NCBI RefSeq assembly: GCF_028598555.1 | Contig: NZ_JAQRFN010000031.1 | Coordinates: 1 to 34,318, forward strand | Direction of reading: 5' to 3' | Origin: Xenorhabdus anantnagensis | GTDB taxonomy: Bacteria; Pseudomonadota; Gammaproteobacteria; Enterobacterales; Enterobacteriaceae | Length of the DNA: 34,318 bases | Part shown: positions 25,564 to 32,739 of the stretch, one piece after another | Layout of the letters: every line of letters starts with the position of its first letter | How positions within the stretch are numbered: the stretch's first letter is position 1 | Notes under the pieces: generated by a model | Told to the model about the DNA's origin: nothing | Database searches by the model: none | Seen by the model: only the letters and a program-made list of their open reading frames with translations | Position numbers and translations under genes: made by a program

Positions 25564-25598
25564 TAAACAAACCTCTCTTTAAGACAACATCTACCCAA

Positions 25599-26468
25599 TC
25601 AGGAACCGGAAACAGAAATAGTGCGAAAGCTGTGATTTTCACACACAGGCGCGCCATGGATATGAACCCGCTGAATATGGCGAGGAGAACGGGAGATAAA
25701 GGCCTCACGTCCATGTAATAAAGTAAAGTTATCGCAAATCGCAATGTCTCCAGACTGCCATTGATGAGCATAAAAATAACGCGGATCATACAACCGGTTA
25801 TACAGTGTTTCTTCAAGTGTCTGTTGCTCTTCCTGTGATATTCCGTCTATCTTCAAAGAGTGATGATCAGCATACTTCGTATCTTCTTTTCCCATCGGCT
25901 CATTGTAACGCATCACCCACTTTTTACCGTCTGGATGCAGACAAACCAACGGTGAAACAACTTCGCCACCATAGTGTGTCACCCGGCTTGTACGGTAAGT
26001 AATGGTAGTATTCTTCCATGTATTGCGCTCATCATCATTGGCATCGGTAATCAATTGTTCAGTGTTGACAAATGTAGTACGTCCTCCCTGAGCAGCTTCA
26101 GGAGCAGAAACACAGTGAAATATCTGAAATTCAGGGATCGTCTCTCGATACATCCCATCCCAATGCAACGGCACACCACTACTGTCCAGAACATGGTCAG
26201 ACGGTTCGGAGTGCTCCATAACATCCAATACCGTACCAAATGGCCACATCATGATTTCACCCCAGCGACTGGAATATTCCGTCAGTTTTTCTTTATCCGT
26301 AAAGCCGGAACGAAAGCCACGTAATACAACCAGTAAATGAGTACGGGCCAGTTCACGCAAGGCATCAATTGACAGTGTGGTAATATCCTGATCAGGATGC
26401 TTGGGCGTAATAAATACTCCGAAAGGTTTCACCAACTCAATATGACAATCAAGTTCATATGTATTCAT
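25599..26468 (-). CDS. isnB: Isonitrile biosynthesis Fe(II)/2-oxoglutarate dioxygenase IsnB
   Basis: The 289-residue protein starts at the ATG at 26468 after GAGGGA. It belongs to the TauD/TfdA fold, and its pairing with an isonitrile synthase makes it PvcB/IsnB. The iron triad is visible as His102 and Asp104 in PLHWDGMY and His252 in LLHGREAF. The 2-oxoglutarate anchor is probably Arg263 or Arg267 in SPRHIQRVH. In this pathway IsnB performs oxidative decarboxylation/desaturation of the isonitrile of tyrosine to the vinyl isonitrile. The gap to isnA is 36 bases and to the glycosyltransferase 35, so one transcript is expected. Confidence 0.92.
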   Translation of the reverse strand: MNTYELDCHIELVKPFGVFITPKHPDQDITTLSIDALRELARTHLLVVLRGFRSGFTDKEKLTEYSSRWGEIMMWPFGTVLDVMEHSEPSDHVLDSSGVPLHWDGMYRETIPEFQIFHCVSAPEAAQGGRTTFVNTEQLITDANDDERNTWKNTTITYRTSRVTHYGGEVVSPLVCLHPDGKKWVMRYNEPMGKEDTKYADHHSLKIDGISQEEQQTLEETLYNRLYDPRYFYAHQWQSGDIAICDNFTLLHGREAFISRSPRHIQRVHIHGAPVCENHSFRTISVSGS

Positions 26469-26504
26469 GATTTTTTTCCCTCAAAAATGCGCTATACCAC
26501 TGAG

Positions 26505-27527
26505 TTATTTTGCTTGTGCTGCCGTCGTCTTGAATTCTGTTTGCGAGTTTGCTTCAAACAGTTTTTCTTCAGATAATGTTTCAATCACGTAATGACTTGG
26601 AATACCCCGAATTTCGATTAGCTTTCCATTCAGCTTTTTCACTTCATCACTTTTCATCAACACAAACTGACCATTAATATTGGCAGCCACACCGTGCCAC
26701 GGCGTTAACCAATCATCCCGGGTCGGCATCATATGAATACCAATTTTGATACTGTCGACGGGCTGTGGGTGAATAGAAAGACGGATCGCCAATGGGAACT
26801 GCTCTGCCAGCAAATTACCCCACGCCCAGCTACGTTGGATAACTCCGATAGCGCGCTGACGTGCATCCTTTTGCAACGCATTTTTCGAACCGGTGTATTC
26901 TGGTAATAAACTATCTTCATAAAGGAAACGAGTAATTGCCCGATATAATCGAACCCCATCTTCGTTTTCTTTGAGTGTTTCTTTGATCTCCTCAACGGAA
27001 GACGCATAGCGACTAACCAATAATTCACGCAGCTGATCGTAATCACTGGTATATTGAGTTAGTGATTCAACATTCCCAAGATTAAAAACCGAAAGATGAG
27101 TCGCACCCAATTCATGCAACAGTTTTTCAATTTCTAATTGGTAATGGGTAATTGTGTCATCATCAACATAAATAAGATCACTAAAAACATGTCCATCAGA
27201 ACAAATAACAATATTTGCTCCAGGTGGATAATAAAGTTGAATACGCTGACAAAGGGAGTTTAGAAAAATCAGTGATAATTTTTCTGCCATATCCGGCATC
27301 TTACCCAATACTTTTCTAGGGTTTGGTGATTTTGTCGGAAATGCAGGCAAAATACATTCAATAGGTTTCCCTTGTTCCACAAATGTACGAATACGTGGCA
27401 ATTGAACCTCTAAAACCTTTTTCTCTTCATATTGAAGTGTATGTTCAGATTCAGGGAAACGACGCCGGTATTGCAATAACTCATCTAGAATTTTATTAGA
27501 CACTTCTTCTATGTCAAAACGTTCCAT
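26505..27527 (-). CDS. isnA: Isonitrile synthase IsnA
   Basis: The 340-residue protein starts at the ATG at 27527, seven bases after AGGA. It matches the DIT1/PvcA family: CILPAFPTKSPNPRKVLGKM near residue 80, LYYPPGANIVICSDGHVFSD near residue 120, and the conserved WAWGNLLAEQFP later. The enzyme makes the isonitrile group of tyrosine using ribulose 5-phosphate as the carbon source. It leads the cluster isnA-isnB-glycosyltransferase known from Xenorhabdus nematophila as the source of rhabduscin, a cell-surface phenoloxidase inhibitor. A 400-base AT-rich region upstream suggests regulation by nucleoid-type or Lrp-like factors, but no exact site is called. Confidence 0.94.
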   Translation of the reverse strand: MERFDIEEVSNKILDELLQYRRRFPESEHTLQYEEKKVLEVQLPRIRTFVEQGKPIECILPAFPTKSPNPRKVLGKMPDMAEKLSLIFLNSLCQRIQLYYPPGANIVICSDGHVFSDLIYVDDDTITHYQLEIEKLLHELGATHLSVFNLGNVESLTQYTSDYDQLRELLVSRYASSVEEIKETLKENEDGVRLYRAITRFLYEDSLLPEYTGSKNALQKDARQRAIGVIQRSWAWGNLLAEQFPLAIRLSIHPQPVDSIKIGIHMMPTRDDWLTPWHGVAANINGQFVLMKSDEVKKLNGKLIEIRGIPSHYVIETLSEEKLFEANSQTEFKTTAAQAK

Positions 27528-27931
27528 AATTCATTCCTAATTTATTACATTTACATCTAAGCTAATTAATGCAATTAGCAATATGTGAATATTGCTGTTT
27601 ATAAAAAATCAGCCCACACGCTTTTGGATATAAAAAATTCTAAAAAATATTACAGAAGGAAATTAATAATATACAACCAAACCTAACTATAAATACATTG
27701 AGGTTTTTTTATTTTATCTTATTTTGTTACACGTGTTATATAACTATAAAAATCCTGCATATAAATATATATCATTATAATTTCTTAAAAAAATTAAAAT
27801 TTTTAAAAAAATAATTCAATTTTTTTGATGGTGTTACAAAAGGTAAATAAAGTTCAGATTTTTTAGAAAAACTATTTTTAAAAGCTATATTATTTAGATA
27901 TCTAACATCATTTATTACGAGATAAAAAATA
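27528..27931 (-). promoter_or_regulatory. AT-rich upstream region of isnA
   Basis: About 400 bases with no gene and very high A+T, including long A and T tracts (27780-27830). It should carry the isnA promoter and, on the other strand, the promoter of the ClpP-like fragment. Such DNA is a typical H-NS/Lrp target, but specific boxes cannot be read with confidence. Confidence 0.5.
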
Positions 27932-28081
27932 ATGTATGACAAATTTACAAACAAACACGCAAAAGAGATGGCAACAAACCCATATACTCAGAATCAGCTC
28001 ATTAAATCACGTTCTGTCATTATCGCGGGGGAAATTAACCAGCAACTGGCTGATCAGCAAAGCAACCAAGCAATCTCTTGA
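27932..28081 (+). pseudogene. ClpP-like protease, N-terminal fragment
   Basis: The frame begins MYDKFTNKHAKEMATNPYTQ and continues NQLIKSRSVIIAGEINQQLAD, which resembles the N-terminal part of ClpP-like proteins (...L..R.I.L.GEIN..LA). After LADQQSNQAIS a TGA ends it. The catalytic Ser, His and Asp segments are absent. It is preceded by GAGA and a start codon, so it may still be translated into a 49-residue peptide. A further 100 bases to 28190 show no continuation that I can recognise. It is probably the remainder of a duplicated or horizontally gained clpP-like gene. Confidence 0.45.
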
Positions 28082-28229
28082 TAAAGTGGCAAAGATCATC
28101 GGGTTACAATATTTTTTGACGTTAATTTATTCAAGAAGATATTGCAGACATCGCAGGTTCAACTCGCTCCATGTTATATTTTTCCTTTAAAAATATTTAA
28201 GTATGAATAAGCCCATCATAAATAGGCAT

Positions 28230-28257
28230 AAAAAAAGCCATGCTATAACATGGCCTT
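28230..28257 (-). terminator. Rho-independent terminator of aqpZ
   Basis: On the minus strand GCCATG, a six-base loop and CATGGC are followed by seven T residues. It is placed about 20 bases after the aqpZ stop codon. Confidence 0.85.
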
Positions 28258-28274
28258 TCAAAATAAAGGAAATA

Positions 28275-28982
28275 TTAATTCACGAATGAATCATCTTTCC
28301 GTAATAGTGATCGATATATTAACCCACCAATAACACCACCAATTAATGGAATTAACCAAAATACCCAAAGCTGCTTCAAAGCCCAGGTTCCCTGGAAAAT
28401 AGCAACCGCAGTACTTCTTGCCGGGTTCACCGATGTATTTGTTACTGGAATGCTAATTAAATTAATAAGTGTCAATGCTAAACCGATAGCTAATGGTGCG
28501 AAACCTGCTGGCACATTTTTATCTGTTGCTCCAAGAATCACAATCAAGAAGAATGCGGTTAATACTAGCTCAATAATAATTGCGGCTTGTAATGAAAAAC
28601 CACCGGGAGAATGTTCATCATAGCCATTGGATGCGAAACCACTTGCCGTTGCATCAAAACCACTTTTACCGCTGGCGATAAGATAAAGTACCGCTGCTGC
28701 CGCAATTCCTCCGATCACTTGGGCAATAATATAAGGAACGACATCTTTAGCTGAAATACGCCCGCCCACAAACAATCCCAATGTTACCGCCGGGTTAAAA
28801 TGCCCTCCTGAAATGTGTCCCACAGCATAGGCCATCGTTACCACTGTTAAACCAAAAGCCAGAGATACCCCCAGAAAACCAATCCCCAGCTGTGGAAATG
28901 CCGCCGCTAAAACAGCACTACCACATCCACCGAATACCAACCAAAAAGTACCAAAGAACTCTGCCGATAATTTTTTAAACAT
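28275..28982 (-). CDS. aqpZ: Aquaporin Z with altered selectivity filter
   Basis: The 235-residue protein starts at the ATG at 28982 ([20 protein letters not shown]), with GAGGA upstream. Six membrane helices and both half-helices are present, with HFNPAVT (Asn63) and SVNPARS (Asn186). By position with Escherichia coli AqpZ, three of the four filter residues are kept (Phe43, Thr183, Arg189), but the fourth, usually His174 in TLIHLIS, is Asn (TLINLIS). Aquaglyceroporins have Gly at this place. The Asn codon AAT differs from CAT in one base. Length and the rest of the sequence are normal for water channels. It lies alone between two hairpins and faces the isn cluster. Confidence 0.95.
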   Translation of the reverse strand: MFKKLSAEFFGTFWLVFGGCGSAVLAAAFPQLGIGFLGVSLAFGLTVVTMAYAVGHISGGHFNPAVTLGLFVGGRISAKDVVPYIIAQVIGGIAAAAVLYLIASGKSGFDATASGFASNGYDEHSPGGFSLQAAIIIELVLTAFFLIVILGATDKNVPAGFAPLAIGLALTLINLISIPVTNTSVNPARSTAVAIFQGTWALKQLWVFWLIPLIGGVIGGLIYRSLLRKDDSFVN

Positions 28983-29139
28983 TCTACGATTCCTCAATAA
29001 TATTTGCATGAATGCAAAAGAATCCAAAAACAGTTTAGTTAGTATTTTCAAATATGGGCAAGGAATCACTGATAGAAAATAAAGGCGAAGAAAACATTGT
29101 CAATATGAATTAACGTGTATAGGTTAAATATGGATTGCT

Positions 29140-29160
29140 TTATTGTTAACTTAACAATAA
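29140..29160. promoter_or_regulatory. 21-base palindrome upstream of aqpZ
   Basis: TTATTGTTAA and TTAACAATAA are perfect inverted repeats around a single C. The spacing and AT content suit a dimeric repressor/activator operator about 160 bases from the aqpZ start codon. No family is assigned. Confidence 0.45.
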
Positions 29161-29234
29161 GCAACGAAGAAATGAATTTTCATTTTTAAAAAATTAATAT
29201 AAAAAAGACAGTGTATTAAACTCACTAATAGAAC

Positions 29235-29264
29235 AACCTGAGTTTAATATGAAAAACTCAGGTT
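29235..29264 (-). terminator. Hairpin after the ecotin gene
   Basis: AACCTGAGTTT and AAACTCAGGTT form an 11-bp stem with an eight-base loop, 38 bases beyond the ecotin stop codon on its strand. The T-run is within the stem, so efficiency is uncertain. Confidence 0.55.
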
Positions 29265-29302
29265 ATTGATTTATCTAATCAAAGACTTATTTAATCAATG
29301 GC

Positions 29303-29779
29303 TTATTTAATTACCGCATTCTTTACTTCATCCGAGGCCAGCCAAATACGATATTTTACTGTCATATCTTTTGGCGTATATACTACGATAGGTAACTTAC
29401 TGTTATAGCGTACAAAAGCATCTTTACCTAACTGAACCTGAACAAAGCTCATTTTATCCTTGTGTCCTGGACATGCCATTTTTGTTGAAGCGGGGCCGCT
29501 GACACTACTTAGCACATAATAATCAAACCCCCATCCTTCCAGCGTTTTTGTCTTCAACGTGCCGCCAAACCAGTGATGATTACAATCCACTTTCATATCC
29601 TTGCCAATCATCAACTCAACCATGTGGTTGTTTTCATGCTCTTTCTGAGGAAGTTCAATTACACTGCGTACCATTCCCTCAGAAGCTGCCGGATAAGGAG
29701 CGATATCTTCAAGTTTTTTATCCGCGAAAACAGAAGTCGAGACCATCAACGCCGCTAAAGGAAATAGATATTTTTTCAT
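29303..29779 (-). CDS. eco: Ecotin, periplasmic serine protease inhibitor with Lys at P1
   Basis: The 158-residue precursor starts at the ATG at 29779 with a signal peptide (MKKYLFPLAALMVSTSVFA). Ecotin motifs are clear: APYPAASEGM, VDCNHHWFGG, KTLEGWGFDYYV, SVSGPAST and RYNSKLPIVVYTPKDM. The disulfide pair that holds the reactive loop (Cys in VDCN and MACPG) is kept. The P1 residue, Met84 in Escherichia coli (STMMAC), is Lys here (STKMAC). That favours trypsin-like enzymes over the very broad range of the Met form. It is a single-gene unit closed by the hairpin at 29235. Ecotins protect bacteria from host serine proteases in gut or blood. Confidence 0.95.
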   Translation of the reverse strand: MKKYLFPLAALMVSTSVFADKKLEDIAPYPAASEGMVRSVIELPQKEHENNHMVELMIGKDMKVDCNHHWFGGTLKTKTLEGWGFDYYVLSSVSGPASTKMACPGHKDKMSFVQVQLGKDAFVRYNSKLPIVVYTPKDMTVKYRIWLASDEVKNAVIK

Positions 29780-29940
29780 ATATTACCTCTGGATATATTT
29801 AAAAAGGAGATTGAATAATAACAACAAAAAATCTGGGGTAAATTATGTTTTTTGGCAACACTCTGATTTTTATCGGCATTAGATAAAATTTAATTTATTC
29901 ATTTAGAAACAATGTTAACTTTTATTAATAATCAATCTGA

Positions 29941-29965
29941 TGAACTGGTGTTACCAGTTCTTTTT
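29941..29965 (+). terminator. Rho-independent terminator upstream of ydcH
   Basis: GAACTGGT and ACCAGTTC (29952-29959) followed by six T residues form a clear terminator. No plus-strand gene lies before it in the 160-base gap to the divergent ecotin gene, so a small RNA from 29800-29960 is possible. Confidence 0.75.
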
Positions 29966-30047
29966 TATGTGATATATCTCAGGTCTGAGATTACAATGGG
30001 CTGCTACACTTATTAAGTGTGACGGTAAATTTCGTATAGGAGGTCTC

Positions 30048-30272
30048 ATGTTTCTAGAATATCGTGATTTAGTATCCAACCTGAAAGAATCTCATCCCCG
30101 TTTCCAATCCCTGTTTGAAAAACATAACCGACTTGACCACGAGATAACCCAACTTGAAGGCCCAAATGGAGCGGGCTACAGTGATAAAGTTGTACGTTTG
30201 AAAAAAGAAAAACTACACATCAAAGATGAAATGCAAAGGATTTTGCAAGAAGAATCTCATAACCACAAATAA
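30048..30272 (+). CDS. ydcH: YdcH family small coiled-coil protein (DUF465)
   Basis: The 74-residue protein starts at 30048 after TAGGAGGTCTC, a very strong ribosome-binding site. It follows the YdcH pattern: MFLEYRDLVSNLKESHPRF, then FEKHNRLDHEI, a short loop with GYSDKVVRLKKEKLHIKDEM, and a charged end. These form a helical hairpin. The role is not established; relatives are small cytoplasmic proteins. It is single, with a hairpin after it (30289-30319), and marks the chromosomal side of the boundary to the P2-like tail genes. Confidence 0.93.
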   Translation: MFLEYRDLVSNLKESHPRFQSLFEKHNRLDHEITQLEGPNGAGYSDKVVRLKKEKLHIKDEMQRILQEESHNHK

Positions 30273-30288
30273 CCCCGCTAAATGCTTT

Positions 30289-30319
30289 TGACGCCTACTT
30301 TGTTGACAAGTGGGCGTCA
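30289..30319 (+). terminator. Hairpin after ydcH
   Basis: TGACGCCTAC and GTGGGCGTCA pair at 9 of 10 positions around an 11-base loop, 17 bases after the ydcH stop codon. It is followed by ATAAAG rather than a T-run. Confidence 0.55.
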
Positions 30320-30363
30320 ATAAAGTTCTCGATAAGAGAACTCATTTCAAATTCAATATCCAC

Positions 30364-30386
30364 AAAAAAGCCACCATAATGGTGGC
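30364..30386 (-). terminator. Terminator of the tail-gene operon
   Basis: On the minus strand GCCACCAT, one base, then ATGGTGGC and a six-T run form a strong terminator 45 bases after the ogr stop codon. Confidence 0.85.
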
Positions 30387-30430
30387 AAAACTGGAGCAAT
30401 GTTTTTTTGTTATTTATGTTTTTACATTAA

Positions 30431-30667
30431 TTACTGCACGGCAGCCACTTTCTGGCGAGGTTGTCTCTTGGTTTTTGCCTTTGGATGTGGCGTGACACTC
30501 TGGACTTCACCTGGCTTAGAAATGAAACGGACAAAGGTTTCATGGCTAACAAACGTTGCTCCACAATTGACGTTCTGACATTGGTTATAGCGCTCCTTTG
30601 TTTGGCTGGAATGCTCAAAGCTACTACGAGTATGCGCTGACTGACCACACAGAGGACACTTAATCAT
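30431..30667 (-). CDS. ogr: Ogr/Delta-type late gene activator
   Basis: The 78-residue protein starts at the ATG at 30667 (MIKCPLCGQSAHTRSS), five bases after AAAGGTGA; a longer in-frame start at 30712 is not needed. Zinc ligands C-x2-C and C-x4-C (CPLCG and CQNVNCGATF) and the downstream segment SHETFVRFIS are those of P2 Ogr and P4 Delta. These proteins bind RNA polymerase alpha and turn on late tail and capsid promoters. The Lys/Arg/Pro-rich tail is longer than in P2. It ends the operon T-U-D-ogr as in P2, 69 bases after D. An inverted repeat (30722-30738) lies in the gap. Confidence 0.92.
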   Translation of the reverse strand: MIKCPLCGQSAHTRSSFEHSSQTKERYNQCQNVNCGATFVSHETFVRFISKPGEVQSVTPHPKAKTKRQPRQKVAAVQ

Positions 30668-30736
30668 ATTGTTCACCTTTCTTGAAATAACACTATCTCG
30701 TCTGGTGAACAATATACCAAAGATCTCATATTGAGA

Positions 30737-32278
30737 TCAAGTCTTTATTTCAGTATCTTCCGTTTTGATCTCAACCTCATCAATTTTGATTTCGAGATCC
30801 AATGATGTCGTAAAGCCACTGTCGTTAAGATTGTGGGTTACTTTCACCAGCGTCCAATGAGTTCCATCAATCTCCGGCTTAAAATCCTTTAGCTGAATGG
30901 GTGTTTCAGGGTAAACATCTGCACGCCCTTTCGCCAATGTGATAGAGAATTGCGCCGCGCCTCTCTGCATTTTTTCCCAAGCAGCTTTGGCGGCACGCTC
31001 TGCATTTTCCTTATTAGAATAAATGCGGGAAAGCGTCAGGACATTCTCCTGAGTTCCGACTAAATAACTTGTAGATTCTTTCTGTACCGTTGTTGTTTTA
31101 TGATACTCGGTCGTTGATTCACTTTGTTCTTTAGTAGATAGACTTACCTTGGTATCGATATTCCTTTCTCTGTCAATAGTTCTGTTTTTTCTTTTACGCT
31201 CCTTTTGCGCTTTTTCAATATAAGCGGGTTTCTCCCTTCCTTTTGTTTTGTGATTCTTCTTCGTTAAATCGACGCCATTTTTCTTTTCCAGACTCACTCC
31301 ACTAGGCTTGGCAGAATTCACGCCTTGAGGAGACCCACTTTTGCGATCTTTTTCCTTTTTAAAGAAATGGGATTCTTTTTTCTTGGAAGAGTCTTTCTCT
31401 TTTGGGGAAGAATTTTTTTCTTTTTGAGGTGCATCCTTGCCCGGCGATTTTTTCTCACTGCTTCCATATTCAATGATAATTTCGACTTCTCCACTCTTTG
31501 ATTCTACCCTCCTCAATTTAACCGTCTGCTTAGTCGCTGTGCGTGTATCCTGCCATTGGGCAACAACACTGGTATAAGCTTCACGATCAGACAAAGAAAA
31601 CCGATGGCTGTCCCCTGATTCACGAGTAATCAGCACAGGCCGAATAGCCTGACCACTCACAGTTTTATTTTGTCCTTGACGAACAAACAACAACTCACCA
31701 TTTTTGACAGAAACAATTGCCCCTTCTTGTTTTGCTATACGAGTCAGGAAGCTCACGTCAGATTCGTTAGTCTGATCGATGTGCATGGAGATCCCTTGTA
31801 ATTCCTTACTGATTTGAAATTTCAGTTGGTTTCTCGCAGCAACCGTACTCACGATGTTTTCTAGCGTCTGTTTATGATAAGAATTTTCGCGTTTCACATT
31901 CAGATCACCACGAAAATCTGCACTTCGGGCACGAATGGTTAGTCGATCAGGCGCACCGACATGTTCGATTTCATCAACAACAAATTTTCCCTTCGGAGTT
32001 AAGGAGTGGCCGTGCCACCCCAGTTCCAATGTAAGAATATCGCCCCGACGAGGCAAACTCAGCATGCCATCAGCATCATCCAACTCAATATCGAGCTGGT
32101 CTGATTCCAAGCCACGATTATCCGTCAGCGTTAACGATATCAAGCGTGATTGAATCTTCTCGCTGATGTCCTTATTGTTGATTTCCAGACGAAAAGCGGG
32201 CTTACTGGTTTTTCCGGTAACTAAATCAAATTGGGGAACCCAATCCGTGCTAGGTATCCACTTTTCAAAATCGATCAT
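30737..32278 (-). CDS. D: P2 gpD-like tail protein with a Lys-rich insertion
   Basis: The 513-residue protein starts at the ATG at 32278, overlapping the U stop by four bases (ATGA). gpD is the hub protein at the tail tip that fits into the tube behind the spike. Residues 1-272 and 399-513 match gpD (late control D family): FRLEINNKDISEKIQSRLIS, DDADGMLSLPRRGD, then WEKMQRGAAQFSITLAKGRA and SLDLEIKIDEVEI. Between them are about 125 residues of low-complexity, mostly Lys/Glu/Ser (KDAPQKEKNSSPKEKDSSKK and similar), absent from P2 gpD (387 residues). The insert is in frame and probably disordered, outside the hub core. The codon pattern is uniform, with no sign of frameshift. Confidence 0.9.
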   Translation of the reverse strand: MIDFEKWIPSTDWVPQFDLVTGKTSKPAFRLEINNKDISEKIQSRLISLTLTDNRGLESDQLDIELDDADGMLSLPRRGDILTLELGWHGHSLTPKGKFVVDEIEHVGAPDRLTIRARSADFRGDLNVKRENSYHKQTLENIVSTVAARNQLKFQISKELQGISMHIDQTNESDVSFLTRIAKQEGAIVSVKNGELLFVRQGQNKTVSGQAIRPVLITRESGDSHRFSLSDREAYTSVVAQWQDTRTATKQTVKLRRVESKSGEVEIIIEYGSSEKKSPGKDAPQKEKNSSPKEKDSSKKKESHFFKKEKDRKSGSPQGVNSAKPSGVSLEKKNGVDLTKKNHKTKGREKPAYIEKAQKERKRKNRTIDRERNIDTKVSLSTKEQSESTTEYHKTTTVQKESTSYLVGTQENVLTLSRIYSNKENAERAAKAAWEKMQRGAAQFSITLAKGRADVYPETPIQLKDFKPEIDGTHWTLVKVTHNLNDSGFTTSLDLEIKIDEVEIKTEDTEIKT

Positions 32279-32739
32279 AAGAAGACTCCCTTATCTTTAT
32301 CAACAACCTCATTTTTGAAATCAGAAAGTTGATCCTGCAAATCACCCAACATTTCAAACAGATTGTTATCAACCCGCCGCAAAGTCAGCGTAAAACTGAT
32401 TTTTCTGGCGGCACCACCTGACATAAATTCCGTTTTTGTCTCATCAATGCTTTCGATAACGAACATGCCGTAAATCGCACCACTTCCATCAATGAAAGAC
32501 CACGCCTTGCCACTATCTGCCATTAATTTCAATGCAGTCAGTGAAAGAGAACCGCCTGTCAACTCAGGATAAAGCTCCCCTGATAGCGTGATCGTATCGT
32601 TATCTGAACCGACAAACTGCCATGCAGGCCGCGCTCCCACGCGGCTATTAAAGGCATGTCGCCAACTCTGCTTATATTGAAAAGTCTGATATGGCGTTGT
32701 TTTCAGCATAAATACAAACAAACCAAGTGCAGCCATCAT
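32275..32739 (-). CDS. U: P2 gpU-like tail completion protein
   Basis: The 154-residue protein starts at the ATG at 32739, overlapping the T stop by four bases. It matches gpU: MMAALGLFVFMLKTTPYQTF, then LYPELTGGSLSLTALKLMAD and SGAIYGMFVIESIDE, and KISFTLTLRRVDN. The protein finishes the tail and limits tube length in contractile phages. The P2 gene order places X between U and D; here D starts at the U stop, and X is absent. The overlaps T-U and U-D mean coupled translation. Nothing unusual is seen in the sequence itself. Confidence 0.93.
   Translation of the reverse strand: MMAALGLFVFMLKTTPYQTFQYKQSWRHAFNSRVGARPAWQFVGSDNDTITLSGELYPELTGGSLSLTALKLMADSGKAWSFIDGSGAIYGMFVIESIDETKTEFMSGGAARKISFTLTLRRVDNNLFEMLGDLQDQLSDFKNEVVDKDKGVFL

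Noticed and set aside
30272-30430. Attachment site of a P2-like phage
   Set aside because: A boundary is expected here, but no repeat partner is in the window and no integrase or tRNA is present to support it.
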